DNA of 64,000 bases from an uncultured Microbacterium sp. (lineage in GTDB: Bacteria > Actinomycetota > Actinomycetes > Actinomycetales > Microbacteriaceae). The position numbers and the translations under genes are program-made. The notes under the pieces were generated by a model. It was given only the letters and a program-made list of their open reading frames with translations, was not told the origin of the DNA and made no database searches. Positions 47,141 through 56,620 of the stretch are shown here, piece after piece (within the stretch, counting starts at the first letter, position 1; each line of letters starts with the position of its first letter). The stretch spans positions 1 to 64,000 of the forward strand of contig NZ_CANROA010000007.1 of NCBI RefSeq assembly GCF_947632095.1, given 5' to 3'.

Positions 47141-47970
47141 AGGGCCTCCACGACACGGGCCAGCAGTGCGGAGATCACCGGTTCGGCGGCCTGACCGGCC
47201 TCGATCACCTCGGTGTGGCTGAGCGGGGTCTTCTGGATGCCGGCGGCGAGGTTCGTGATCAGCGAGAAGCCGAGGATCTCCATGCCGGCCTCACGGGCGG
47301 CGATCGCCTCCAGGGCCGTCGACATGCCGACGATGTCACCGCCCATCTTCTTGGCCATCTGCACCTCGGCCGGGGTCTCGTAGTGCGGTCCGCGGAACTG
47401 CGTGTAGACGCCCTCGTCGAGCGAGGGATCGATCGTGCGGGCGACATCGCGCAGGCGGGTCGAGTACAGATCCGTCAGGTCGATGAACGTCGCGCCCTCG
47501 AGCGGCGAGTCGGCCGTGAGGTTGATGTGGTCGCTGATGAGCACCGGCTGGCCGGGCTTCCAGCTCTCGCGGGCGCCCCCGGCGCCGTTGGTGAGCACCA
47601 TGATCTTCGCCCCGGTCGCGGCGGCGGTGCGCACGCTGTGCACGACGCGGCGGACGCCGTGGTTCTCGTAGTAGTGCGTGCGTGCGCCGATCACGAGGAC
47701 GTTCTTGCCCCCGGGGGTGCGGATGCTGCGGAGGGTTCCGACGTGGCCGGCCAGCGCGGGCTTCGAGAAGCCGGTGACCTCGGTGGCCGGGATCGTCGCG
47801 ATCGTCTCGCCGATGAGCTCGGCGGCCTTGCCCCAGCCGCTGCCGAGCGTGAGGGCGATGTCGTGGTTCTCGACGCCGGTGAGCCGCGCGATGTCTGCGG
47901 CGGCGCGAGCTGCGATCTCGAACGGGTCCGCGTTCGGCGCATCGAGAGGGTTGTCATGAATGTCGGTCAT
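47137..47970 (-). CDS. punA: Purine-nucleoside phosphorylase
   Basis: Splits inosine and guanosine forms with phosphate. The 277-residue trimeric-type enzyme has TLGSGWG, RTHYYENHGVRRV, LTNGAGG and the specificity region MSTALEAIAAREAG. It has a TAGAGT box 6 bases before ATG 47970 and a GTGA overlap with the mutase gene. Confidence 0.94.
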   Translation of the reverse strand: MTDIHDNPLDAPNADPFEIAARAAADIARLTGVENHDIALTLGSGWGKAAELIGETIATIPATEVTGFSKPALAGHVGTLRSIRTPGGKNVLVIGARTHYYENHGVRRVVHSVRTAAATGAKIMVLTNGAGGARESWKPGQPVLISDHINLTADSPLEGATFIDLTDLYSTRLRDVARTIDPSLDEGVYTQFRGPHYETPAEVQMAKKMGGDIVGMSTALEAIAAREAGMEILGFSLITNLAAGIQKTPLSHTEVIEAGQAAEPVISALLARVVEAL

Positions 47971-47976
47971 GGTTCC

Positions 47977-47982
47977 ACTCTA
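47977..47982 (-). promoter_or_regulatory. -10 box TAGAGT of punA
   Basis: TAGAGT, GGAACC, ATG 47970; leaderless spacing. The divergent lpdA starts 58 bases away. Confidence 0.55.
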
Positions 47983-48027
47983 AGGAAGATGGCGGGTTCT
48001 CAGCGAGGATTGCGGGAGAATGGGGAT

Positions 48028-49467
48028 ATGGCTTCCACTCCTTTCGAGCGCACTCAGCGCGTCGCCGTCCTCGGCGGCGGTCCCGGCGGTTATGAAGCGG
48101 CGCTCGCCGCGGCTCAGCTCGGTGCGGAGGTGACCCTGGTAGAGCGCGTCGGCGTCGGCGGCTCTGCCGTCCTCACCGACGTCGTGCCCTCGAAGAGCCT
48201 CATCGCGACGGCCGATGCCGCTGTCGCCATCGCGGAGGCGAGCGATCTGGGCGTCCAGTTCTACGCGAAGGGCGACAAGGGCAAGCCGCTCAAGCCGGAG
48301 ATCGCGATCAACCTCGCCGCGGTCAACAAGCGGCTCATCGCGCTGGCCGGTCAGCAGTCCGAGGACATGCGCACGACGCTCATCGAGTCGGGCGTGCGCA
48401 TCATCTCCGGTCATGGGCGCCTCGAGGGCACGAACGCCATTATCGTCGCCACCGGCCCCGGCGGCACCGACTTCGACCGCGTCGAGGCCGACACCATCGT
48501 CGTCTCGGTGGGTGCATCGCCGCGCGAGCTCGATTCCGCGAAGCCCGATGGGGAGCGCATCCTCACCTGGACGCAGCTGTACGACATGAAGGCTCTTCCC
48601 GAGCATCTGATCGTCGTGGGCTCCGGAGTGACGGGTGCGGAGTTCGCCTCGGCCTACATGAACCTCGGCGCCAAGGTGACACTCGTCTCCAGCCGCGACC
48701 AGGTGCTGCCCGGTTCCGACCAGGACGCGGCCCGCGTGCTCGAGAAGGTCTTCAAGCGCGGCGGCATGACCGTGCTGTCGAAGTCGCGCGCGGACCTCGT
48801 CGAGCGCACCGAGACGGGGGTGAAGGTCTCCCTCGCGGATGGTCGGGTCGTCGAGGGCAGCCACTGCCTCATGGCTGTCGGATCGATCCCGAACACGGCC
48901 GAGATCGGCCTGGAGGACGCCGGCGTCGAGCTGACCGAGTCCGGTCACGTGCGCGTGAACAAGGTCGCGCGCACCTCCGTGCCGAACATCTACGCGGTCG
49001 GCGACTGCACGAACTTCTTCCCCCTGGCATCCGTCGCCTCCATGCAGGGCCGCACGGCCGTCTTCCACGCCCTGGGCGACATCGTGATCCCGCTGGAGAA
49101 GATCAAGATCACCTCGAACATCTTCACGGCGCCCGAGATCGCCACGGTCGGTCACGGCGAGCAGGACGTCGAGGACGGCGTCGTCGACGGGCTCGTCTAC
49201 AAGCTGCCGCTCGCGGCCAACCCCCGCGCGAAGATGATGGGCATCAAGGACGGGTTCGTCAAGCTGATCGCCCGAAAGGGGTCGGGCACGGTGATCGGCG
49301 GTGTGATCGTCGCGCCGAAGGCGTCGGAGCTGATCTACCCGATCGCGGTCGCCGTCGAGCGTCGTTTGACGGTCGACCAGGTCTCGCGCGTGTTCGCGGC
49401 GTACCCGTCGCTGTCCTCGAGCATCACGGATGCCTCGCGCGCGATGCACCTCGTCAACATGAGCTGA
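48028..49467 (+). CDS. lpdA: NAD(P)H-quinone dehydrogenase of the LpdA type
   Basis: A 479-residue two-domain flavoprotein of the dihydrolipoamide dehydrogenase fold. FAD motif GGGPGGYEAAL, second dinucleotide motif VVGSGVTGAEFAS, and the FAD segment YAVGDCTNFFPLASVA. The redox cysteine pair of true lipoamide dehydrogenases is missing: GVGGSAVLTDVVPSKSL stands where GGTCLNVGCIPSK is usual. M. tuberculosis LpdA (Rv3303c) has the same loss and reduces quinones. Upstream, GAGAAT lies 6 bases before the ATG, a weak leaderless-type match. Its stop abuts that of the convergent gene. Confidence 0.9.
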   Translation: MASTPFERTQRVAVLGGGPGGYEAALAAAQLGAEVTLVERVGVGGSAVLTDVVPSKSLIATADAAVAIAEASDLGVQFYAKGDKGKPLKPEIAINLAAVNKRLIALAGQQSEDMRTTLIESGVRIISGHGRLEGTNAIIVATGPGGTDFDRVEADTIVVSVGASPRELDSAKPDGERILTWTQLYDMKALPEHLIVVGSGVTGAEFASAYMNLGAKVTLVSSRDQVLPGSDQDAARVLEKVFKRGGMTVLSKSRADLVERTETGVKVSLADGRVVEGSHCLMAVGSIPNTAEIGLEDAGVELTESGHVRVNKVARTSVPNIYAVGDCTNFFPLASVASMQGRTAVFHALGDIVIPLEKIKITSNIFTAPEIATVGHGEQDVEDGVVDGLVYKLPLAANPRAKMMGIKDGFVKLIARKGSGTVIGGVIVAPKASELIYPIAVAVERRLTVDQVSRVFAAYPSLSSSITDASRAMHLVNMS

Positions 49468-50778
49468 TCAGCGATCGGCCGATTCCGGGGTCGGATCCGC
49501 GGGGCGGCGCACGAGTTCCACGAACAGGAACGCGACAGCCGCACCGATCACGATGCCGATGACCGATCCCACCGTGGTCGGGGCCGAGAAGATCAGGACC
49601 ACGGTGAGGGCGAGGATCACGACGATGATCGCCGCGCGCCAGCGTTCGACGAAGCGGCCGACGCGTCCGGTCGTGATGCCGTGGCGTTCGCCGGCGTCCC
49701 GCAGGGCCGCGCTGCCGTGAGCCGCCGCGCGACGGAGCCTGCGGGCGGCGACGGTGGATCCGGCGAACCAGGCGCCGAGAGCGATGAATGCGGCGAGCAC
49801 GGCGAGAGCGACCGCGGTCGACCTCAGCAGCAGCGTCACCTGTGAGAAGAGCGCGGTGGCCGCGGACTCCGGCATGATGGCGGGGCTCATCGTCTGGATG
49901 AAGAACAGCCGTCCGACCCCGAGCGCGGCGGCGAACAGCGCGAATGTCGCGGCGAGGAGCCCCGCGGTCCAGGCCAGGGCGTGCACCGGGCGTCGTGCGA
50001 TCGCCACTCCGGCGATGAGCAGCGCGAGAACGACCCACGGCATCCAATAACCCGCTGTGACGGCGACGGTGTACACGGTGCGCGCGAGGATCAGGGCATC
50101 CGCCTGAAGAATCGGGATCTCCCGGTCGATCCGCGGGATCAAGTCCGCGAAGCCGACGCCACGGTCCATCAGCTGCGCCTTCACCGTCGAGACGATCACG
50201 TCGAGTTGCAGCGATAGGGCGCCGTCCTCGGCGAGCTGCACGGCGGCCGCGGGATCGCCCTGGATGAGCGCGACGGCATTCGCGTGGGTGATGCGCAGCG
50301 AGCCCGCCCATACCTCGGCGAACGCGGGGGAGGCGACGACCTGCACGACGACGTCGCCGATCAGCGTCTGCACGCCCTGAGCCGCGGGCCCCTCCAACAG
50401 GCTCAGCGCCGCGGATGCCTTCGGCGGCATGCCGAGCTCTCGTACGCCGTCGAAGACTTCGCCGACGAGGGCATCGACGTCGATCTGCTCGATGATCGCC
50501 GCGGTCACCTCATCGGCGACGAAGGCCTGCACCGAGGCATCCTCGGCCAACGGCGCGAACGTCGCGACGAACCGGTCCGTGTCGACCAGCTGCATTCGCG
50601 CCCAGCTGCCCAGCGCCGCGACCGGTGCCAGAACCAGCGCGATGGCGATCAGGATGAACGAGAGGGCGGCGCGGCCGCGGCCGGCGCGCGCACCCCCGCC
50701 CTTCGCCGCGGAGCGCAACAGCTCGTTCTCCTGCTCGAGCACGGCCAATCTGCGTCGCAGCTCGTCTACCTCGGTCAC
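49468..50778 (-). CDS. Membrane protein with N-terminal coiled coil, unknown function
   Basis: A 436-residue protein. A short leucine-zipper-like segment (VDELRRRLAVLEQENELLRS) opens it. A helix follows at about 33-55. Then comes a 180-residue extracytoplasmic region with many acidic residues, a cluster of helices at about 233-330, and two more at about 375-420. I recognise no family. GTG 50778 is preferred because AGAGGGGG lies just before it; ATG 50799 (seven codons earlier) has no such site. The stop codon is directly next to the lpdA stop. Confidence 0.75.
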   Translation of the reverse strand: MTEVDELRRRLAVLEQENELLRSAAKGGGARAGRGRAALSFILIAIALVLAPVAALGSWARMQLVDTDRFVATFAPLAEDASVQAFVADEVTAAIIEQIDVDALVGEVFDGVRELGMPPKASAALSLLEGPAAQGVQTLIGDVVVQVVASPAFAEVWAGSLRITHANAVALIQGDPAAAVQLAEDGALSLQLDVIVSTVKAQLMDRGVGFADLIPRIDREIPILQADALILARTVYTVAVTAGYWMPWVVLALLIAGVAIARRPVHALAWTAGLLAATFALFAAALGVGRLFFIQTMSPAIMPESAATALFSQVTLLLRSTAVALAVLAAFIALGAWFAGSTVAARRLRRAAAHGSAALRDAGERHGITTGRVGRFVERWRAAIIVVILALTVVLIFSAPTTVGSVIGIVIGAAVAFLFVELVRRPADPTPESADR

Positions 50779-50850
50779 GGTGCCCCCTCTGCCCGACATC
50801 CGGTGTCAGAGCCCACAGTAGAGGGTGCCGGCGTCGAGCCCCCGTCACAA

Positions 50851-50896
50851 CGACGAGACCCCGTCCTACCAGCGAGGGCAAGACGGGGTCTCGTCG
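50851..50896 (-). terminator. Terminator of accC
   Basis: A perfect 15-bp stem (CGACGAGACCCCGTC at 50851-50865 with 50882-50896) and a 16-base loop lie 37 bases after the accC stop. A third copy of GGGGTCTCG at 50904-50912 could form an alternative pairing. Confidence 0.7.
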
Positions 50897-50932
50897 GTAA
50901 AGCGGGGTCTCGGCGTTTGGCTGGCCGGCGGA

Positions 50933-52696
50933 TCAGCTGATGGTGAGCAGTTGGTGTCCGGCGGCGATGGTCGCGCCGGGTTCGGCGTTGATGTTGCCGA
51001 TCACGCCGTCCTTGTGCGCCTGGAGGGGCTGCTCCATCTTCATCGCCTCGAGGACGACGACGAGGTCGCCCTTGACGACCTCGTGGCCCTCCTCGACGGC
51101 GAGCTTGACGATCGTGGCCTGCATGGGGGACTTGACCGCGTCGCCGGAAGCGCTGGAGGACACCTGCATGGTGTGATTGCGGCGCGACGGCGGGACGGCC
51201 GCGGGACGTCCGACGGCGCCGGCGGCGACCGTCACACGGTCGGGCAGGCTCACCTCGAGTCGCTTTCCGGCGACCTCGACGACGACCGTGTGCCGGCTCT
51301 CGGCCTCGGCCGGCGCCTCGAGCTCGCCGTCCCAGGCGGGGATGTCGTTGTCGAACTCGGTCTCGATCCAGCGGGTGAAGACGCCGAACTCGCCGTTCTC
51401 GGCGGTGAAGGCGGGGTCGCTGACGACCTTGCGGTGGAAGGGCAGCACGGTCGGCAGCCCCGCGACCTCGAATTCCTCAAGGGCCCGACGCGAGCGCTCG
51501 AGGGCCTCGGCGCGGGTGCGGCCAGTGACGATGATCTTGGCCAGCAGCGAGTCGAAGGCGCCCGAGACGGCGTCGCCGGCGGTGACGCCGGAGTCGAGGC
51601 GGATGCCGGGGCCTCCGAACGTCTTGAAGACGTGGATGGGGCCGGGCTGGGGGAGGAATCCGCGGCCCGGGTCCTCGCCGTTGATGCGGAACTCGAAGGA
51701 GTGGCCCTGCGGCGTCGGGTCGTCGTAATCGATGGTGCCGCCGGCGGCGATGCGGAACTGCTCGCGCACCAGGTCGATACCGGTGATCTCCTCGGAGACG
51801 GGGTGTTCGACCTGGAGGCGGGTGTTCACCTCGAGGAACGACACGGTGCCGTCCGCGCCGATGAGGAACTCGCATGTTCCGGCTCCCACGTAGCCGACCT
51901 CCTGGAGGATGGCCTTGGACGCCGCGTACAGCTGGGCGTTCTGGTCATCCGTGAGGAACGGCGCGGGGGCCTCCTCGACGAGCTTCTGGTGGCGGCGCTG
52001 CAGCGAGCAGTCGCGGGTGGAGATGACGACGACGTTGCCCGCGGCATCCGCCAGGCACTGGGTCTCGACGTGACGCGGCTTGTCGAGGTACTTCTCGACG
52101 AAGCACTCGCCGCGTCCGAAGGCGGCGACGGCCTCGCGGGTGGCCGATTCGAAGAGCTCGGCGACCTCGTCGAGCTCGCGGGCGACCTTGAGGCCGCGTC
52201 CGCCGCCGCCGTAGGCGGCCTTGATGGCGATGGGGAGGCCGACTTCCTCCGCGAAGGCGATGACCTCGTCGGCGCTCTCGACGGGGCCGGGCGTGCCGGG
52301 GGCGAGCGGTGCGCCGACCTTCTCGGCGACCTGACGCGCCGTGACCTTGTCGCCGAGCGATTCGATGGCTTCGGGCGAGGGGCCGATCCAGATCAAGCCG
52401 GCGCCGATGACGGCGCGGGCGAAGTCTGCGTTCTCGGCGAGGAATCCGTAACCGGGGTGAATGGCATCGGCTCCGGCGCGGCGGGCCACGGAGAGGATCT
52501 TGTCGATCTGCAGGTAGGTCGCAGCGCTCGTCTCGCCGTCGAGCGAGTAGGCCTCATCGGCCAGGCGCGTGTGCAGGGCGTCACGATCCTGATCGGCGTA
52601 TACGGCGACCGAGGAGATCCCCGAATCACGAGCGGCGCGGATGATGCGTACGGCGATCTCTCCGCGGTTGGCGATGAGCACCTTCTCGATTGGCAT
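50933..52696 (-). CDS. accC: Acyl-CoA carboxylase alpha subunit (biotin carboxylase plus biotin carrier)
   Basis: Carboxylates biotin with ATP and bicarbonate and carries it to the beta subunit (accD in this window). The 587-residue product has the biotin carboxylase N-terminus [14 protein letters not shown], the ATP-grasp loop [43 protein letters not shown], and a C-terminal carrier domain with biotinyl-Lys in VLEAMKMEQ. It corresponds to AccA3 of M. tuberculosis. The start is ATG 52696, 7 bases after TAGGCT. Confidence 0.96.
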   Translation of the reverse strand: MPIEKVLIANRGEIAVRIIRAARDSGISSVAVYADQDRDALHTRLADEAYSLDGETSAATYLQIDKILSVARRAGADAIHPGYGFLAENADFARAVIGAGLIWIGPSPEAIESLGDKVTARQVAEKVGAPLAPGTPGPVESADEVIAFAEEVGLPIAIKAAYGGGGRGLKVARELDEVAELFESATREAVAAFGRGECFVEKYLDKPRHVETQCLADAAGNVVVISTRDCSLQRRHQKLVEEAPAPFLTDDQNAQLYAASKAILQEVGYVGAGTCEFLIGADGTVSFLEVNTRLQVEHPVSEEITGIDLVREQFRIAAGGTIDYDDPTPQGHSFEFRINGEDPGRGFLPQPGPIHVFKTFGGPGIRLDSGVTAGDAVSGAFDSLLAKIIVTGRTRAEALERSRRALEEFEVAGLPTVLPFHRKVVSDPAFTAENGEFGVFTRWIETEFDNDIPAWDGELEAPAEAESRHTVVVEVAGKRLEVSLPDRVTVAAGAVGRPAAVPPSRRNHTMQVSSSASGDAVKSPMQATIVKLAVEEGHEVVKGDLVVVLEAMKMEQPLQAHKDGVIGNINAEPGATIAAGHQLLTIS

Positions 52697-52703
52697 GAGT
52701 GTC

Positions 52704-52727
52704 AGCCTATCGAGATCAGGGCTGATC
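52704..52727 (-). promoter_or_regulatory. accC promoter with a palindromic element
   Basis: The -10 box TAGGCT is at 52709-52704, 7 bases before ATG 52696. GATCAGGGCTGATC at 52714-52727, with perfect 6-base arms, lies just upstream of it, where a bound repressor would block RNA polymerase. Confidence 0.5.
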
Positions 52728-52774
52728 CCTTTGAGTACTCTCGACAAGAAAGACGCAAAAACGTAGAGGGATGT

Positions 52775-53419
52775 CTACGACCACAGATCGGTCCAGGCGA
52801 CGCCGAGCTCGCGGGTCAAGGAACGCAGCGTCGAGACCGACATGCCCACGACGGTCGAGGGATCGCCCTCGACGCGCGTGATGAACGCGCCGCCCAGGCT
52901 GTCGACGGTGAATGCTCCGGCGACGTGCAACGGTTCGCCCGAGGCCACGTAGGCATCGATCTCGGCGTCGGTGACGTCAGCGGCGAAGGTGACGGATGCC
53001 TCGGCCACGGCGGTCGCCTCGACCGGCGCCGAGCCCGGGGTCAGACGGAAGACGGAGTGGCCGGAGTGGAGGATGCCGGTCGCTCCGCGCATCTCGTCGC
53101 GCCAGCGGCGGGTCGCCTCCTCCGCGGTGTACGGCTTGCCGTAGACGCGGCCATCGAGGGCGAACATCGAATCGCCGCCGATCACGATGCCGTCGAAATC
53201 AGGGTGCTGCGTCACGAGGCGCTCCGCGACATCAGCCGCTTTCGCGCGGGCGAGGAGGAGGACCATGTCGGCCGGGGGGAGGCGGCCGCCGCGTTCGGCC
53301 GCCGCTGCGGCGGCCACGGCATCCTCATCCGTCTCGGGGGCTCGCGTGATCGGTTCGATCCCGACCTGGCGCAGCAGCATGAGACGGGCGGGGGAGGTGG
53401 AAGCGAGGCAGACCTGCAT
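52775..53419 (-). CDS. maf: Maf-family nucleotide pyrophosphatase
   Basis: A 214-residue house-cleaning nucleotidase. It begins CLASTSPARLMLLRQVGI, the Maf signature with one Arg replaced (SPAR in place of SPRR). VIGGDSMFALDGRVYGKP and the late SVTFAADVTDAEIDAYV segment follow. The start lies 6 bases after TACGCT. It is upstream of accC on the same strand; maf is also near accA3 and accD5 in M. tuberculosis. Confidence 0.92.
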   Translation of the reverse strand: MQVCLASTSPARLMLLRQVGIEPITRAPETDEDAVAAAAAAERGGRLPPADMVLLLARAKAADVAERLVTQHPDFDGIVIGGDSMFALDGRVYGKPYTAEEATRRWRDEMRGATGILHSGHSVFRLTPGSAPVEATAVAEASVTFAADVTDAEIDAYVASGEPLHVAGAFTVDSLGGAFITRVEGDPSTVVGMSVSTLRSLTRELGVAWTDLWS

Positions 53420-53425
53420 TCCTCC

Positions 53426-53431
53426 AGCGTA
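53426..53431 (-). promoter_or_regulatory. -10 box TACGCT of maf
   Basis: TACGCT, GGAGGA, ATG 53419. Same leaderless spacing with a GGAGG-containing spacer as at manC and xth. Confidence 0.55.
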
Positions 53432-53479
53432 GAGCGCCGCATGCAGGCAATGTCCGAACAGACGTGGGATCCTGGAGGG

Positions 53480-54706
53480 ATGACTTCCTCTTCGGGCCAG
53501 CTGCTCGACCTCGACATCACCGGTATCGCCCATGGCGGCACGTTCATCGCTCGTCACGAGGGGCGCGTGGTGTTCGTCTCCGACGCGATCCCCGGTGAGC
53601 GCGTGCGCGTGCGCATCACGGATCCCGCGCCCGGCTCGAGCGCCGAGGCCGCGGCCAAGAAGAAGTTCTGGCGCGGCGAGACGGTCGAGGTGCTCGAGCC
53701 CTCTCCGCACCGACGAGCACACGTGTGGCCCGAGGCCGACGTCTCGCGCGCGCCCGAGGACCGTGCCGGTGGAGCCGACCTCGGACACATCGAGCTGTCG
53801 CATCAGCGCACGCTCAAGCGGCAAGTGCTGCAGGAGGCCCTCGACAAGTTCGCCGGTGCGGGGCTGACGGCGCCCGAGGTTCAGGCCGTCGACGAGGGCG
53901 ACGGCACGGGATGGCGAACGCGCGTCTCCCTGCACGTCGACGACGACGGCATCGTCGGGCCCTTCGCAGCCCGCAGCCACCGTGTGATCCCGGTGAGCTC
54001 GCACCCGCTGGCCCGCCGCCGTGTGGCCGCCGAAGCGCTGTCGCAGAAGAACGCCAAGCCCGGCCGCATCGACCTCGTGCAGTCCGCGGACCAGCAGGTC
54101 CACGTCATCCGCCGCCCGGAGAAGGGCAAGCGCCAGCCTGCCGACGTCATCATCGAACGTGTGGGCGAGCGCGCCTTCCGCGTGGATGCGGACGGCTTCT
54201 GGCAGGTGCACCCGCGCGCGGCGGAGACGCTCGATGCCGCGGTGCGCCGCACGCTCGCCGACCGCGTCGACCCGGAGCTCACCCACCTGGACCTCTATGG
54301 CGGGGTCGGCCTGTTCGCCGCCACTCTCGCGGATCTCGGTGCGCGCCAGATCGTCACGGTCGAGTCGAGTCGACGTGCGACCGAGCACGCCAAGCACAAT
54401 CTCGAAGACGTCGACGTCGCCGCGGTCACGGCGCGGGTCGACCGGTACCTCGACGGGTTCTCGGGGGACACGAAGGTCGGCGCGGTGGTCCTCGATCCGC
54501 CCCGCGCGGGCGCCGGTCGCGCCGTGGTCGACGGCATCCATGCTCTGAAGCCGCAGGCGATCACCTATGTGGCCTGCGACCCGGTGGCGCTGGCGCGCGA
54601 CCTCGGCACCTTCCGCGAGCTCGGATGGAACGTCGCCTCGCTCGAGGCCTTCGACCTGTTCCCGCACTCCCATCACTTCGAGGTCGTCGCCCTGCTGACG
54701 GCATGA
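53480..54706 (+). CDS. TRAM-domain RNA (uracil-5)-methyltransferase family protein
   Basis: A 408-residue SAM-dependent methyltransferase of the TrmA/RlmC/RlmD family. The N-terminal TRAM domain (about 1-60) is LDLDITGIAHGG through GERVRVRI. The methyltransferase domain has DLYGGVGLFAATL, VLDPPRAGAG and YVACDPVALARD, where the Cys is the expected nucleophile. The four-cysteine iron-sulfur site of RlmD is not seen. The exact RNA target cannot be read from the sequence. GGAGGG lies directly before the ATG. Confidence 0.9.
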   Translation: MTSSSGQLLDLDITGIAHGGTFIARHEGRVVFVSDAIPGERVRVRITDPAPGSSAEAAAKKKFWRGETVEVLEPSPHRRAHVWPEADVSRAPEDRAGGADLGHIELSHQRTLKRQVLQEALDKFAGAGLTAPEVQAVDEGDGTGWRTRVSLHVDDDGIVGPFAARSHRVIPVSSHPLARRRVAAEALSQKNAKPGRIDLVQSADQQVHVIRRPEKGKRQPADVIIERVGERAFRVDADGFWQVHPRAAETLDAAVRRTLADRVDPELTHLDLYGGVGLFAATLADLGARQIVTVESSRRATEHAKHNLEDVDVAAVTARVDRYLDGFSGDTKVGAVVLDPPRAGAGRAVVDGIHALKPQAITYVACDPVALARDLGTFRELGWNVASLEAFDLFPHSHHFEVVALLTA

Positions 54707-54722
54707 GTTCACAGGGAATCGA

Positions 54723-54728
54723 TAGACT
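54723..54728 (+). promoter_or_regulatory. -10 box TAGACT of the three-gene signalling operon
   Basis: TAGACT, 7 bases (GGGGGCT), ATG 54736. This supports ATG 54736 over the in-frame ATG 54703. Confidence 0.55.
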
Positions 54729-54735
54729 GGGGGCT

Positions 54736-55398
54736 ATGAGCAGGATCGCCCTCATCGATGACCACGAGTCCGTCCGGCTCGGGCTCGAATTGGCCTGTGA
54801 GCGAGACGGCTCGCAGGAGGTGGTGTTCTCCGGGAGCACCGTCAACTCCTATGCGCAGTGGCGTCGCGAGACGGGAGCGATCCCGCCCGATGTCATCGTG
54901 CTGGATCTGACGCTCGGCGACGGCACGACCGTGACCGAGAACGTCAGCCGGCTCGTCGCCGAGGGGACGAGCGTCGTCATCCACAGCGTCGCTGATCGTC
55001 CCGCGGCGGTCCGCGAGGCCCTCGCCGCGGGAGCAGCGGGCGTCGTGAGCAAGGCCTCGTCTCTCGAGGACGTGCTCGCGGCGATCCGCACGGTCGCGGG
55101 AGGCGAGGCGCTCAACAACGTCGAGTGGGCCAGCGCCGTCGATGGCGACCGGGCATTCGCCGACGCCCAGCTCTCCGTGCGCGAGCGCGAGGTCCTGCGG
55201 CTGTACGCCGCGGGGCTGCCGTTGAAGGTCGTCGCCGAGCGACTGGGCGTCGCTTATTCCACGGCGAAGGAGAACATCACGCGCGTCCGCGTGAAGTACG
55301 TCGAGGTCGGCCGTCCCGCGCGCACGAAGATCGAGCTGCTTCGCCGTGCGGTCGAAGACGGCATCGTTCTCGTCGATGGAACCTCGAGTGGCGACTGA
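54736..55398 (+). CDS. NarL/LuxR-family response regulator
   Basis: A 220-residue regulator. The receiver domain has DD at 8-9 and phospho-acceptor Asp57 in VIVLDLTL; KASS replaces the usual K-P turn. The C-terminal LuxR-type HTH (about 148-190) reads LSVREREVLRLYAAGLPLKVVAERL. The gene overlaps the histidine kinase gene downstream by 23 bases if the kinase starts at 55376. With that kinase and a third protein it forms a compact signalling operon. Confidence 0.9.
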   Translation: MSRIALIDDHESVRLGLELACERDGSQEVVFSGSTVNSYAQWRRETGAIPPDVIVLDLTLGDGTTVTENVSRLVAEGTSVVIHSVADRPAAVREALAAGAAGVVSKASSLEDVLAAIRTVAGGEALNNVEWASAVDGDRAFADAQLSVREREVLRLYAAGLPLKVVAERLGVAYSTAKENITRVRVKYVEVGRPARTKIELLRRAVEDGIVLVDGTSSGD

Positions 55399-56620
55399 GG
55401 CGGCGCTCGAACAGGCCTGGAGTCAGATTCCCTCGCCAGGGACCGCGGAAACGGCCTTCGAGCGCTTCACGGCCAAGCGGATGGAGTGGATCCTCGCGAA
55501 GGTCGTCGCGGTCGGTTCCGCCCTTCCGGGCACGCAGGGCCTTGTCGCTGCGCTCGGCGGTATCGCTCAGGGTGTCGATGTCGGATATATCGCGCTGATC
55601 GCGGTGGTCTATGTGCCTCTCATCGGGATGCTCGCTGCCTGCGTGTTCGGCCGGTTCGTGCGAATGGCTGCGGGGATCTTCGCGGTCGTCTACGTCGTGG
55701 CGCTCGCATGCTGGCCGTTCGTCGTGGGCACGAGCGGACGCGACGGTGGCCAGCCGTGGATCTTCTTCCTCGTGAATGTGGGCGTGGTCGCCGCAGTCCT
55801 CGCTTTCCGGCTCTGGGGGCAGCTCATCTGGGCGGTGGCGGTGCCGCTCATCTACGGAGCGGTCCGTTTGGCCGAGAGCGATTTCTCGGCTGAGTTCTGG
55901 ACGGTGAACGCTTTCGACGTCTCGTTCACGCTGATCCTCGGGGTCGTGCTGCTCGCCCTCGGGTGGATGTTCCGCTCGGTTGCCGCGGGGGTCGACGATG
56001 CTCGGGGCCGTGCCGTTTCGTCGTATTCGGCGGCGGCGGCGGCAGCTGCTGCCGAAGAGGAGCGCGTCGAGCTGTCGGCACTCATGCACGACAGCGTGCT
56101 GGCAGCGTTGATCGCGGCGGAACGCGCCGACTCCGACCGTGCTCGCGAACTGTCGGTGGCGATGGCACGGGAAGCGCTGACCCGGCTCGCGAACGCCGAT
56201 GCGCTCTCGCCCGAGGAGGGCAGCGATGAACCGGTCTCGACCGTGCAGATGGTCGCGGAGCTGCGGCGGGTGCTGTCTGAGCTCGGCGCGGATGCGATCG
56301 TCGAGGACCAGGGGGATCCTGTGTCGATCCCCGGTCGTACCGCACGTGCGATCGTGCTCGCAGCACGGCAGGCGATCGGCAATGCTCTCACGCATGCCCA
56401 GGGGCGAGGTCTGCATGTCGTCGTGATGTCGGGGGCGGCGTCCGGAGTCACTGTCGTCGTCTCCGATACCGGCGAGGGGTTCGATTTGGAGAGTATCCGT
56501 GACGATCGCCTCGGGATCCGTGCGTCGATCATCGCGCGCATGGCGGGTGTCGCCGGCACGGCGCGGATCGATTCGGATGCTTCGGGGACCACGGTCTGGT
56601 TGAAATGGGAACGCGCATGA
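55376..56620 (+). CDS. Membrane histidine kinase of the NarX/DesK-like group
   Basis: A 414-residue kinase. Five or six helices (about 68-200) precede the dimerisation region, where ELSALMHDSVLAAL has the phospho-acceptor His238 in MHD. The ATPase domain has NALTHAQ (N box), VSDTGEGFD and LGIRASI. An Ala-rich coiled linker (AAAAAAAAEEE) joins membrane and kinase parts. The GTG at 55388 is an alternative start; neither has a clear ribosome-binding site, so coupling to the upstream gene is likely. It should phosphorylate the preceding regulator. Confidence 0.86.
   Translation: MEPRVATEAALEQAWSQIPSPGTAETAFERFTAKRMEWILAKVVAVGSALPGTQGLVAALGGIAQGVDVGYIALIAVVYVPLIGMLAACVFGRFVRMAAGIFAVVYVVALACWPFVVGTSGRDGGQPWIFFLVNVGVVAAVLAFRLWGQLIWAVAVPLIYGAVRLAESDFSAEFWTVNAFDVSFTLILGVVLLALGWMFRSVAAGVDDARGRAVSSYSAAAAAAAAEEERVELSALMHDSVLAALIAAERADSDRARELSVAMAREALTRLANADALSPEEGSDEPVSTVQMVAELRRVLSELGADAIVEDQGDPVSIPGRTARAIVLAARQAIGNALTHAQGRGLHVVVMSGAASGVTVVVSDTGEGFDLESIRDDRLGIRASIIARMAGVAGTARIDSDASGTTVWLKWERA

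Noticed and set aside
50825..53479. Very long open frame running into the TRAM methyltransferase from upstream
   Set aside because: It is antisense to accC and maf, both with clear family motifs. In high-GC DNA the opposite frames stay open by chance. The real gene starts at ATG 53480.
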